From: Rhizobium sp. BG4
Lineage (GTDB): Bacteria; Pseudomonadota; Alphaproteobacteria; Rhizobiales; Rhizobiaceae
Length of the DNA stretch: 64,000 nt
Assembly (NCBI RefSeq): GCF_016864575.1
Contig: NZ_CP044125.1
Location: forward strand, 620,001 to 684,000
Direction of reading: 5' to 3'
Notes under the pieces: model-generated
Told to the model about the DNA's origin: nothing
Database searches by the model: none
What the model saw: only the letters and a program-made list of their open reading frames with translations
In this document: piece by piece, positions 1-8,159 of the stretch
How the letters are laid out: each line of letters starts with the position of its first letter
How positions within the stretch are numbered: position 1 is the first letter of the stretch
Translations under genes and position numbers: made by a program

Positions 1-71
1 CGGCATTCCCGATCGTCGAATATGCCTCGATCGAGGTGCGGCCGGCCTATTCGATCGAAGATGGGGTGTGA
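1..71 (+). CDS. C-terminal end of a YCII/DGPF-domain protein (partial)
   Basis: The window opens inside a reading frame whose last complete codons begin at position 3 and which stops with TGA at 69-71. The residues end in IEVRPAYSIEDGV, closely resembling the VEVRPVRLL ending of the next gene, so this is most likely a second, tandem YCII-family protein. YCII proteins are small ferredoxin-like-fold proteins, often found in pairs next to ECF42 sigma factors. The next start codon lies 4 bases downstream, which suggests one operon. Only about 22 residues are visible. Confidence 0.6.
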   Translation, partial: AFPIVEYASIEVRPAYSIEDGV

Positions 72-75
72 GCCG

Positions 76-435
76 ATGCGTTATCTCTGCCTCATCTACA
101 ATTCTGCTGACCGCGATGGAACGCTGACCCGGGCCGAAGGGCATCAGCTGGTCGCCGCGCATTTCCGTTTCGACGAGGAGCTTCGTGCCGACGGGACGAT
201 GATCCATGCCGATGCGCTGCAGCCGCCGGAGACGGCGACGGTGCTGCGGGTGCGGGACAACCAGCTGCAGGCGACCGACGGCCCCTATGCCGAGACCAAG
301 GAGCATCTTGCCGGGTTCTACGTCATCGAGGCACCCGACGATGAAGCGGCAAAAGAGATCGCCGCGCGGATCCCATCGGTGTGTTTCGGAGCGGTCGAGG
401 TCCGGCCGGTGCGGCTTCTGACATTGCCGGAGTAG
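76..435 (+). CDS. YCII/DGPF-domain protein
   Basis: This 119-residue protein starts MRYLCLIYNSADR and carries the features of the YCII family: a hydrophobic first strand, the DGPYAETKEHLAGFYVIEA segment (residues about 70-88) that gives the DGPF group its name, and a final EVRPV strand. I chose ATG 76 over upstream ATGs because the family begins at this methionine and the start follows the preceding stop by 4 bases. The biochemical role is unknown. The family is strongly associated with ECF42 sigma factors, and the sigma gene starts 3 bases after this stop, so the two are almost certainly co-transcribed and possibly functionally linked in a stress response. Confidence 0.85.
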   Translation: MRYLCLIYNSADRDGTLTRAEGHQLVAAHFRFDEELRADGTMIHADALQPPETATVLRVRDNQLQATDGPYAETKEHLAGFYVIEAPDDEAAKEIAARIPSVCFGAVEVRPVRLLTLPE

Positions 436-438
436 CGT

Positions 439-1677
439 TTGGACAGGGTGATCGAGGATATCTACCGCTCGCAGTCGCGCCGGGTTCTGGCGACGCTGAT
501 CCGTCTGCTCGGCGATTTCGACCGGGCGGAGGAAGCGCTGCACGACGCCTTTGCCGAGGCGGCGCGAACCTGGCCGCGCGACGGCATTCCCGGCAATCCG
601 GTGTCCTGGCTGGTTTCAGCCGGGCGCTTCCGGGCGATCGATCATATTCGCCGCCGGGCGCGTTTCGACGCGTCCGTGCAGGATATCGAGGACAGCCTTT
701 ATCCCGCACCAGAGGAGGCAGACGACATGGACGCGATTGCCGACGACATGCTGCGGCTGATCTTCACCTGCTGCCATCCCATAATTCCGGCCGAAGCGCA
801 GGTGGCGATGGCGCTACGCGAAGTCTGCGGCCTGACGACGGAAGAAATCGCGCATGCCTTCCTCGTCCCCGCGCCGACGGTAGCACAGCGGATCGTGCGG
901 GCGAAGAACCGGATCCGTGCTGCGGAGATCCCCTACGAGGTGCCGGAGAAACCTGAACTGCCGGAGCGGCTCGACCGGGTGCTGCACGTCATCTACCTGG
1001 TCTTCAACGAGGGCTACTCGGCGTCGTCAGGCAGCGCTGTCGTGCGGAGCGGCTTGACCGGCGAAGCGATCCGGCTGGCGCGGCTGGTCGGCGAGCTGCT
1101 GCCGCACCGGGATATCGATGGTCTCCTGTCGCTGATGCTGCTGCAGGATTCGCGGCGGCTGGCGCGATCGAGCGATGACGGTCGACTGGTGCTGCTCGAC
1201 GAGCAGGACCGCTCCGCATGGGATCGCGGCAAGATCGTCGAGGGGCTGCAGCTGCTGCAGAGCGCGATGGCTGGCGAAGAGGTCGGGCTCTATACGGTGC
1301 AGGCGGCGATCGCCGCCGAGCACTCGAAAGCGGCAACACCCGAAGCCACGAACTGGCGGCAGATTGCCCGCTATTACGATCTGCTTGCGGCAGCCCAGCC
1401 CTCGCCCATCGTGGCGTTGAACCGGGCCGTGGCGATCGCCATGTCCGAGGGTTTCGAACAGGGTCTGGCGATCGTCGACGGCATCCTGCAATCCGGCGAT
1501 CTCGAGCGCTATCATCTGGCGCATTCGGCGCGCGCCGATTTCCTGCGCCGCCTCGGGCGGATCGCGGAGGCAATCGAGGCCTATGAGCGTGCGCTGTCGC
1601 TTTGCCAGCAGGAGCCGGAGCGGAACTTCCTGAGGAGGCGGATTTCAGAGCTGACGGCGGCGGCCGAAGGGCAGTGA
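439..1677 (+). CDS. ECF RNA polymerase sigma factor, ECF42 type with C-terminal TPR-like extension
   Basis: This 412-residue protein directs RNA polymerase to its own promoter set. Residues about 5-80 form sigma region 2 (YRSQSRRVLATLIRLLGDF, then FRAIDHIRRRARFD), and residues about 110-165 form region 4 with a helix-turn-helix (LTTEEIAHAFLVPAPTVAQR). Unlike ordinary 180-200-residue ECF factors it continues for about 230 residues with helical repeats (EATNWRQIARYYDLLAA, ALNRAVAIAMSEG, RLGRIAEAIEAYERAL). That extension is typical of ECF42 and is thought to replace an anti-sigma factor in control. The TTG start at 439 is supported by GGAG at 429-432 with 6-base spacing. No anti-sigma gene is adjacent. 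The gene end overlaps the convergent membrane gene by 33 bases. Confidence 0.88.
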   Translation: MDRVIEDIYRSQSRRVLATLIRLLGDFDRAEEALHDAFAEAARTWPRDGIPGNPVSWLVSAGRFRAIDHIRRRARFDASVQDIEDSLYPAPEEADDMDAIADDMLRLIFTCCHPIIPAEAQVAMALREVCGLTTEEIAHAFLVPAPTVAQRIVRAKNRIRAAEIPYEVPEKPELPERLDRVLHVIYLVFNEGYSASSGSAVVRSGLTGEAIRLARLVGELLPHRDIDGLLSLMLLQDSRRLARSSDDGRLVLLDEQDRSAWDRGKIVEGLQLLQSAMAGEEVGLYTVQAAIAAEHSKAATPEATNWRQIARYYDLLAAAQPSPIVALNRAVAIAMSEGFEQGLAIVDGILQSGDLERYHLAHSARADFLRRLGRIAEAIEAYERALSLCQQEPERNFLRRRISELTAAAEGQ

Positions 1678-2655
1678 GATCGCCGTCCCCGTCAGCGCCG
1701 AGACGATGATCAGCAGATGGGCATTGATGCTCGCCTGCGCCAGTGCCGCCAGCGCTTCCTTCCCGCCCAAGGCGCCGAAAGCGACGGCACCGGCGGTGAT
1801 GCCGGCCGGATAGGTGCCGACGCCGCCCGGCGCATGCACCGGCAGAACGGATGAGAGCTCGCCGCCGAGCGCGCCGCCGAAGCTCGCGGCCAGCGGCAGC
1901 ACGCCCATCAGGCTGAGCGCCCAGGCAAGGACCAGAACCTTCACCAGCCAGTTCACCGCCGTCATCGCCCAGGCACGCGCAAAGGCGATGCCATCGACCG
2001 GCAGGCCGTTCTCGATCTCAGCCAGAAAGCCCTGCGCCTTCTTCGGCGCCAGCTTGAAGCCAAAGCGCAGCAGCGGTTTGCGGACGATGAAGGCTGCGAC
2101 CGGGAGCACCAGGAATGCGGCCCAGATGATCCATGCAATCAAGCCGTTACCCGCTTCGCTTGCCAAACCGATTCCGGCTGCCGCAAGCAATGCATGAAGA
2201 TCGAGGAGGCGCATGACGAGAAGCGCCGAGGTGCCGCGCGCCAGCGGAATGCCGAACTCGGTGCGCATCAGCAGCGGGAAGCTGGTCTCGCCGCTGCGGA
2301 AGGGCAGCATGATGTTGAGCAGATTGTGGATCTGGGTAACGCGAAACAGCGTGCGGAACTGGCCGGATGTCTCGCGCGGGAAGTAATCGAGGATGCGCCA
2401 GGTGCGCAGGAAATAGGTGCTGGTCAGGAGAACGAGCGCGATGGCGATCGGCAGGACGCCGACGGCTGCCCATTGCGCCAGGATGGAGGACCAGCCCCAA
2501 AACCATTCGATGAAGAGTGCATAGGCTGCGACGATCACGACGGTGAGCAACGTCATGCGATTGCGTGCGAACCAGGATTGTCGGCTAGCGCCAACCGGAG
2601 AGTTCATGTAGTAGGCATCCTGACTTTGGGCGGCGACGGCCGCCTGCTTGGCCAT
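1645..2655 (-). CDS. Lysylphosphatidylglycerol synthase TM-type integral membrane protein
   Basis: This protein of about 336 residues is dominated by hydrophobic helices (for example MTLLTVVIVAAYALFIEWF, VGVLPIAIALVLLTSTYFL). It has the conserved FRSGETSFPLLMR and HAPGGVGTYPAG segments of the family related to the membrane half of MprF (UPF0104 / TIGR00374). There is no soluble aminoacyl transferase domain, so it is probably a flippase-like or polyprenol-linked glycolipid protein rather than a true lysyl-PG synthase. ATG 2655 is preferred; ATG 2607 is an alternative, and an in-frame ATG at 2715 would overlap the divergent gene. Only 26 bases separate it from the divergent GT2 gene, which suggests a shared promoter region and a common envelope-glycan role. 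Confidence 0.75.
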   Translation of the reverse strand: MAKQAAVAAQSQDAYYMNSPVGASRQSWFARNRMTLLTVVIVAAYALFIEWFWGWSSILAQWAAVGVLPIAIALVLLTSTYFLRTWRILDYFPRETSGQFRTLFRVTQIHNLLNIMLPFRSGETSFPLLMRTEFGIPLARGTSALLVMRLLDLHALLAAAGIGLASEAGNGLIAWIIWAAFLVLPVAAFIVRKPLLRFGFKLAPKKAQGFLAEIENGLPVDGIAFARAWAMTAVNWLVKVLVLAWALSLMGVLPLAASFGGALGGELSSVLPVHAPGGVGTYPAGITAGAVAFGALGGKEALAALAQASINAHLLIIVSALTGTAISLPFGRRRQL

Positions 2656-2681
2656 GAACGGCCTTTTAGGAGCAATAAGAG

Positions 2682-3695
2682 TTGCAGACAATGTCAGAGT
2701 CGCTTTCGAGCGCAAATGATGCCGGAACGCCGCTTGAGCTTTCGCTCGTGGTTCCGATCTTCAACGAAGAGGAAAGCGTCGGCCCGCTCGTCGAGCGGAT
2801 CTGCGAGGCAATGGCTCAGTATCCGAGCAGCTGGGAGCTGATCCTGGTCGATGACGGCAGCACCGATGCGACGCTCGTCAACGCCAAGAAATATGCCGGC
2901 CGCGCCGGGCTCACGCTGCGCATCGTCGAACTGCAGCGCAATTTCGGCCAGACGGCCGCCATGCAGGCCGGTATCGACACGGCCCGCGGCCGCCTGATCG
3001 CCACCATGGACGGCGACCTGCAGAACGATCCGAAGGACATTCCTTCGATGGTCTCCGAACTCGAGCGCCGCGAACTCGACCTGCTGGTCGGCTGGCGCAA
3101 GAACCGCCAGGACGGCCTACTGCTGCGCAAGATTCCCTCGTGGTGCGCCAACTATCTGATCGGCCGCATCACCGGCGTGAAGCTGCACGATTACGGCTGC
3201 AGCCTGAAAATTTACCGCGCCTCGATCATCAAGCAGGTAAAGCTGATGGGCGAAATGCACCGTTTCATCCCGGCCTGGGTTGCCGGTGTCGTCCCGAGCT
3301 CGCGGATCGGCGAAGTGCCGGTGACGCATCACGCGCGCCAGCACGGTGTCTCGAAATACGGCATTTCGCGCACCTTCCGCGTGATCCTCGACCTGCTGTC
3401 GGTGATGTTCTTCATGCGCTACAAGGCGCGTCCCGGCCACTTCTTCGGTTCGCTCGGTCTCGGCTTCGGCGCTATCGCGGCACTGATCCTGCTTTATCTG
3501 TTCTTCGACAAGTTCATTCTCGGCAATGACATCGGCACCCGCCCGATGCTGATGGTCGGCGTTGTTTTCCTGCTGTCCTCGGTGCAGCTGATCACCACCG
3601 GCATCCTCGCCGAAATGATCGCCCGCACCTACTACCGCGACGACGCCTCGCCGAACTACATCGTCCGGCAGATCTTCGATGGAAGCCAGAGTTAA
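2682..3695 (+). CDS. Family 2 glycosyltransferase, ArnC/DPM1-like polyprenyl-phosphate sugar synthase
   Basis: This 337-residue inner-membrane enzyme probably transfers a sugar from a nucleotide donor onto polyprenyl phosphate on the cytoplasmic face. It has a GT-A fold: LSVVPIFNEEESV near the N terminus, the VDDGSTD donor site, TMDGDLQNDP with the catalytic/metal acids, and HHARQHGVSKYG before two C-terminal transmembrane helices (about residues 245-270 and 285-310). This layout matches ArnC, GtrB and rhizobial RgtE. A TTG at 2682 is well spaced (9 bases) from AGGAG at 2668-2672; ATG 2691 is the alternative. The end overlaps the next GT39 gene by 17 bases. The likely job is to make the lipid-linked sugar donor for the two GT39 enzymes. 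Confidence 0.85.
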   Translation: MQTMSESLSSANDAGTPLELSLVVPIFNEEESVGPLVERICEAMAQYPSSWELILVDDGSTDATLVNAKKYAGRAGLTLRIVELQRNFGQTAAMQAGIDTARGRLIATMDGDLQNDPKDIPSMVSELERRELDLLVGWRKNRQDGLLLRKIPSWCANYLIGRITGVKLHDYGCSLKIYRASIIKQVKLMGEMHRFIPAWVAGVVPSSRIGEVPVTHHARQHGVSKYGISRTFRVILDLLSVMFFMRYKARPGHFFGSLGLGFGAIAALILLYLFFDKFILGNDIGTRPMLMVGVVFLLSSVQLITTGILAEMIARTYYRDDASPNYIVRQIFDGSQS

Positions 3696-5199
3696 GGCTC
3701 AGCCGGGTATCCACCCGGTCCAATCGTTCGGCAGATCGATCGGCAATGCACTCATTCTGCTTGCCGCCTACTTTCTGCTGAACATTGCCCTTCGCGTCGC
3801 GCTGCCGCATTCGCTGGAGCTCGACGAGGCAGAGCAGATCTTCTACTCGCAATATCTGCTCGCCGGGTATGGACCGCAGGCGCCGTTCTATAACTGGCTG
3901 CAATATGCGATCGTCGCGGTCGTCGGACCGTCGATCTGGGCGCTGACCGTGCCCAAGAACATCCTGCTGTTTCTCTGCTACGTCTTCTACGGGCTGGCGG
4001 GACGCGAGGTCCTGAAGGACCGCTCCGTGCAGGCGGCCTCGATGCTGGCGCTCCTGACGCTGCCGCAGGTCTCGTACATGCCGCAGCAGGACCTGACGCA
4101 TACGGTCGCCCTGCTCTGCGCAACCTCGCTTTTCCTGTTCGGCTTCTTCCGGACGCTCGAAAGGCCGAGTTTCGGCAGCTATATGCTGCTCGGCATCGCC
4201 ACCGGTATTGCCGTGATCTCGAAATACAATTTCGCGCTCATACCGCTGATCGCGATCGCCGCCGCAATTCCCGACCGCGAGTGGCGTCAGCGCCTCTTCG
4301 ACTGGCGGATCTTGCCGGCGCTTGCCGTGTCGCTCGCGATCGTCATGCCGCATCTGCTGTGGCTCTACGGCAATGTCGACCAGGCAACGGCGGGGACGCT
4401 CAGCAAGATGGTCGATAGCCGTGAGGCAACCGACATCTTCCCGGCCGGCGAAGGGCTGCTTTCGTTCGTCGTCGCGCTCATCGCGTTTTCAGCGCTCACC
4501 ATCGTGATTTTCGCCGCATCCTTCCGGCGTGACCTCATCCGCGCCCTCAAAGCCGGAGACCGCTGGACGCGGCTGATGGAGCGGATGATCGCCATCAGCC
4601 TGATCGCAATCGTCGGCGTGATCCTGGTGACCGGCACGACGCACATCCGCGAACGCTGGCTCGACCCGTTCCTGCTCATCCTGCCGCTTTACATTTTCCG
4701 CAAGCTGGAAGTATCCGGCGCCGATTTCGGCCTGCCGCTGCGCCGCTTCCTGCGCGCCGTCCCGATCCTGATGACGGTCGTGGTCACCATCCTCACGGTG
4801 CGTGTGGTGGCCGGGGAGCATATAGGCTCCTACACCAAACTGAACATTCCCTTTGCCGGTCTTGGCCGCGTGCTCGAGGGCCAGCCGCGCCCGGGGCTGA
4901 TCATCGCGGGCGACCGCCACGTTGGCGGGAACCTCAGGCTCGTCTTTCCCGACACGCCGATCATGATGCCCGGCTTCCCTGATCCCGGCCTGCCGAACGA
5001 TCTGCTGACGAAGGGTCCGCTGCTCTTCATCTGGCGCGGACCTGAGGGCAAAGAGGCGCCGATGCCGCCAGAGTTTTCGACCTGGATCACGGATAACAAT
5101 GGCGAGGTGACGGGCATCGGCACGCTCGCGCTTCCCTATTATTTCGGCAAGAGTGGCGACACTTTCGCCTTTGGTTACGCTTGGGTTGGGCGCAAATAA
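3679..5199 (+). CDS. Family 39 glycosyltransferase (ArnT/PMT-like), first of a tandem pair
   Basis: This 506-residue polytopic protein fits the GT39 family, which moves a sugar from a polyprenyl phosphate to an acceptor on the periplasmic side. After the first transmembrane helix comes the signature acidic first loop (LELDEAEQ, Asp49-Glu50), followed by YGPQAPFYNWLQYAIV and many hydrophobic helices (AASMLALLTLPQV, YMLLGIATGIAVISKYNFAL). The C-terminal third (about 380-506) is a soluble periplasmic domain. It overlaps the GT2 gene by 17 bases and is followed one base after its stop by a paralogue. Related rhizobial enzymes (RgtA/B) add galacturonic acid to LPS; the substrate here is not determined. 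Confidence 0.85.
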   Translation: MEARVKAQPGIHPVQSFGRSIGNALILLAAYFLLNIALRVALPHSLELDEAEQIFYSQYLLAGYGPQAPFYNWLQYAIVAVVGPSIWALTVPKNILLFLCYVFYGLAGREVLKDRSVQAASMLALLTLPQVSYMPQQDLTHTVALLCATSLFLFGFFRTLERPSFGSYMLLGIATGIAVISKYNFALIPLIAIAAAIPDREWRQRLFDWRILPALAVSLAIVMPHLLWLYGNVDQATAGTLSKMVDSREATDIFPAGEGLLSFVVALIAFSALTIVIFAASFRRDLIRALKAGDRWTRLMERMIAISLIAIVGVILVTGTTHIRERWLDPFLLILPLYIFRKLEVSGADFGLPLRRFLRAVPILMTVVVTILTVRVVAGEHIGSYTKLNIPFAGLGRVLEGQPRPGLIIAGDRHVGGNLRLVFPDTPIMMPGFPDPGLPNDLLTKGPLLFIWRGPEGKEAPMPPEFSTWITDNNGEVTGIGTLALPYYFGKSGDTFAFGYAWVGRK

Positions 5200-5200
5200 A

Positions 5201-6712
5201 ATGGAAAGCACTGATAACAAGGCCGGCAAAAGCGGGATCGGCTGGGTCTTCGGCTTGCTGGCTTTCTATTTCGTGCTGCAGGTTATCGTCCGCATCGCCA
5301 TGCCGCCAACGCTCGGCCTCGACGAAGCGGAGCAATCCTTTCGGTCACAATGGCTGGCCGCTGGATACGGGCCACAGCCGCCGTTCTACAACTGGCTGCA
5401 ATATGCCATCTTCTCGTTCAGCGGCGTCTCCGTGCTGGCGCTTGCGGCGACGAAGAATACGCTGCTCTTCATTTCCTATCTGCTTTACGGCCTGACGGCG
5501 CGCCGATTGCTGCGGAACGATGCGCTCGCGGTTATGGCGACGCTCGGGCTTATTACCTTGCCGCAGGTGGCGTTCGAGATGCAGCGCGACCTGACGCATA
5601 CGGTCGCCGTGTTCTTTTCCGGATGCCTCTTCCTCTACGGCTTCATCCGCGCGCTGCATAAGGGCGATACGCTGGCCTATCTTATTACCGGTGTCGGCAT
5701 CGGCCTCGGCTTCCTCTCGAAGTACAATTTCGCGCTTCTGCCGATTTCCGCCCTGCTTGCCGTTCTCTTCGATCAGCAGATGCGCAAGCGGGTGTTCGAC
5801 TGGCGCATTGGACTGACGGCACTCGTCACCATCGCGATTGCCACGCCGCACCTGTTCTGGCTCAAGGACAATCTCGGCTTCGCCACGGCTCGCACCCTGG
5901 AGAAGCTGACGGATAACGACCATGCGAGCTATATTCTGCAGGTTCTGACTGGCACCGGCTCGCTGCTGTTGGCAGTCATCGGCTTCTGCGCCGTCACCGT
6001 GCTGGTCTTCGCGATCGTATTCCGCAAGCCGTTGCTCTCCGCCTTTTCGGGGAGCTCCGAATGGACGCGGCTGTTCGGGCGCATGATGCTCTTTTCGATG
6101 CTCGGCATTCTCCTGCTGGTCTTCTTCGGCGGCGCCTCGCAGGTCAAGGACCGGTGGCTCGTGCCGCTGTTCTTCGTGATGCCGCTCTATCTGGCGCTGA
6201 AGATCGAGGCATCGAAGATCGACGCTGGCCAGGCGTTGCGCCGCTTCATGCCGGTCGTCGCGATCATCATGATCGCCGTCCCGTCGATCCTCTTCGGCCG
6301 GGTCGCGATGGCAAGCCTCAACGGTGATTACGAGCGGCTGAACACGCCGTTCCTGCGCGCTGCCGAAGCGCTACGGCAGAAGGCTGATCCCTCAGCAATC
6401 GTCGCGGAAGGAAGCCTCCTTGCGGGCAACCTTCGCAAGGACCTCTACCCCGTTACCGTCGTGTCGCTCGATTATCCGGGCTTCAAGCCGGATATTGCGA
6501 TATCGAAGGAACATCCGTTGCTGATCGTTTGGCCAATGGGCACTGCGGGTGAAAGCGGGCTGTCGGCGAAGGCTACGGAATGGCTGAAACAGAGGCCGGA
6601 TCTCGCGGGTGCCGTCCCTGAGATCTCGACCATCGACGTTCCCTATTTCTATGCCCACAAGGGCGAGACCTACCGGTTCGGCTATGCGCTGATCGCGCCG
6701 CCCGCCCCCTAA
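5201..6712 (+). CDS. Family 39 glycosyltransferase (ArnT/PMT-like), second of a tandem pair
   Basis: This 503-residue membrane protein parallels the preceding gene closely: LGLDEAEQ (Asp41-Glu42) after the first helix, then YGPQPPFYNWLQYAIFS, DLTHTVAVFF, LSKYNFALLP and a C-terminal soluble domain ending near YFYAHKGETYRFGYALI. The two proteins look like products of an old tandem duplication. They probably use the same lipid-linked donor with different acceptors. ATG 5201, one base after the upstream stop, is preferred because translation from further upstream would run through the neighbour's last codons. The stop overlaps the convergent aminotransferase gene by 4 bases. Confidence 0.85.
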   Translation: MESTDNKAGKSGIGWVFGLLAFYFVLQVIVRIAMPPTLGLDEAEQSFRSQWLAAGYGPQPPFYNWLQYAIFSFSGVSVLALAATKNTLLFISYLLYGLTARRLLRNDALAVMATLGLITLPQVAFEMQRDLTHTVAVFFSGCLFLYGFIRALHKGDTLAYLITGVGIGLGFLSKYNFALLPISALLAVLFDQQMRKRVFDWRIGLTALVTIAIATPHLFWLKDNLGFATARTLEKLTDNDHASYILQVLTGTGSLLLAVIGFCAVTVLVFAIVFRKPLLSAFSGSSEWTRLFGRMMLFSMLGILLLVFFGGASQVKDRWLVPLFFVMPLYLALKIEASKIDAGQALRRFMPVVAIIMIAVPSILFGRVAMASLNGDYERLNTPFLRAAEALRQKADPSAIVAEGSLLAGNLRKDLYPVTVVSLDYPGFKPDIAISKEHPLLIVWPMGTAGESGLSAKATEWLKQRPDLAGAVPEISTIDVPYFYAHKGETYRFGYALIAPPAP

Positions 6713-8076
6713 CCCCGCAACTCCTTCCAGGCCGCATCCAGCGCGATCTTCGTGATCCGCGCCATCTCATCCACCTCCGCATGGCTGATGACCAGCGGCG
6801 GCGAGGCGAGCATGCGGTCGGCGGTGGCGCGCAGTACCAGGCCGTTGGCGAGCGCGTGGTTTCGCACCAGCGATCCCACCGCGTCGGGCTTTTCGAAGCG
6901 GGTGCGGGTCTTCTTGCCGGCGGTAAGCTGCAGGGCGGCCATCAGGCCGACGCTTGCGGCTTCGCCGACGAGGTCGTGATCGGCGAGCGCGCCCCAGGCT
7001 TTCGCGAAATAGTGGCCGATGTCGTCGCGGACGCGCTCGACCAGTTTCTCGTCTTCGATGATGCGCAGGTTTTCGAGCGCGGCGGCGGCGCAGACGGGGT
7101 GGCCGGAATAGGTGAAGCCGTGGTTGAAATCGCCGACATCGTTGATCAGCACGTCGGCAATGCGATCGGACACCAGCACGCCGCCGATCGGCAGGTAGCC
7201 TGAGGAGAGGCCCTTGGCGATCGGGCAGAGGTCGGGCTCGACGCCGTAATATTGGTGACCGAACCATTCGCCAAGGCGGCCGAAGCCGCAGATCACTTCG
7301 TCGGTGACGAGCAGGATGTTGCGGGCCTTGCAGATGCGGGCGATCTCCGGCCAGTAGGTTTCCGGCGGGACGATGACGCCGGCGGCACCCTGGATCGGCT
7401 CGGCGACGAAGGCGGCGACATTCTCCTCGCCGAGCTCGTCGATCTTCGCTTCCAGTTCGCGGGCGACTTTCAGGCCGAATTCGGCGGGCGAGAGATCGCC
7501 GCCCTCGCCGTACCAGTAGGGCTGGCCGATATGGACGATCCCCGGGATCGGCAGGTCGCCCTGCTCGTGCATGTATTTCATGCCGCCGAGGCTGGCACCG
7601 GCGACGGTCGAGCCATGATAACCGTTTTTGCGGGCGATCACCGTCTTCTTCGAAGGCTTGCCGACGGCGCTCCAATAGACGCGCGCCATGCGGAACCAAG
7701 TGTCGTTGGCCTCCGAACCGGAGCCGGTGAAGAAGACGTGGTTGAAGCGATCGCCGGCATGGGCGGTCACCTTCTCGGCGAGCAGCGTCGTCGGCGTGCT
7801 CGTGGTGCCGAAGAAGGTGTTGTAATAGGGCAGCTCGTTCATCTGCCGGGAGACCGCATCGGTGATTTCCTTGCGGCCGTAGCCGACATTGACGCACCAG
7901 AGGCCGGCGAAACCATCCAGATATTTCTTGCCTTGATTATCCCAGATGTGAACCCCTTCGCCGCGCTCGATGATGCGCGTGCCGTCGGCGTTGAGCTTTT
8001 TCATGTCCGAGAAGGGGTGAAGATGATGGGCGGCGTCGAGGGCGGCGAGATTTGAGCGCTGGTAAGTATCGGACAT
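6709..8076 (-). CDS. Class III pyridoxal-phosphate aminotransferase (putrescine/omega-amino acid type)
   Basis: This 455-residue PLP enzyme transfers an amino group from an omega-amine to a keto acid, usually pyruvate. It has FFTGSGSEANDTWFRMAR (cofactor phosphate binding), KNGYHGSTVAGASLGG, the LVTDEVICGFGRLG aspartate motif that contacts the pyridine nitrogen, and LCPIAKGLSSGYLP with the Schiff-base lysine. The sequence most resembles SpuC-type putrescine:pyruvate aminotransferases. It is divergent from a glutamine synthetase-like gene 83 bases away. That arrangement is typical of polyamine catabolism, in which gamma-glutamylputrescine synthetase and SpuC/PuuC-type enzymes work together. 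Other omega-amino substrates (beta-alanine, GABA) remain possible. Confidence 0.85.
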   Translation of the reverse strand: MSDTYQRSNLAALDAAHHLHPFSDMKKLNADGTRIIERGEGVHIWDNQGKKYLDGFAGLWCVNVGYGRKEITDAVSRQMNELPYYNTFFGTTSTPTTLLAEKVTAHAGDRFNHVFFTGSGSEANDTWFRMARVYWSAVGKPSKKTVIARKNGYHGSTVAGASLGGMKYMHEQGDLPIPGIVHIGQPYWYGEGGDLSPAEFGLKVARELEAKIDELGEENVAAFVAEPIQGAAGVIVPPETYWPEIARICKARNILLVTDEVICGFGRLGEWFGHQYYGVEPDLCPIAKGLSSGYLPIGGVLVSDRIADVLINDVGDFNHGFTYSGHPVCAAAALENLRIIEDEKLVERVRDDIGHYFAKAWGALADHDLVGEAASVGLMAALQLTAGKKTRTRFEKPDAVGSLVRNHALANGLVLRATADRMLASPPLVISHAEVDEMARITKIALDAAWKELRG

Positions 8077-8159
8077 GATTTGCGAAACACCTGCAGAGAT
8101 TGAAAGGATCTTCCCAATGGGTTACGACCTTGGCCTGCTCAGAGGGGATTTTCAAGATC

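Noticed and set aside
1645..2655. Full MprF lysylphosphatidylglycerol synthase
   Set aside because: Only the membrane portion is present; the aminoacyl transferase domain is missing.
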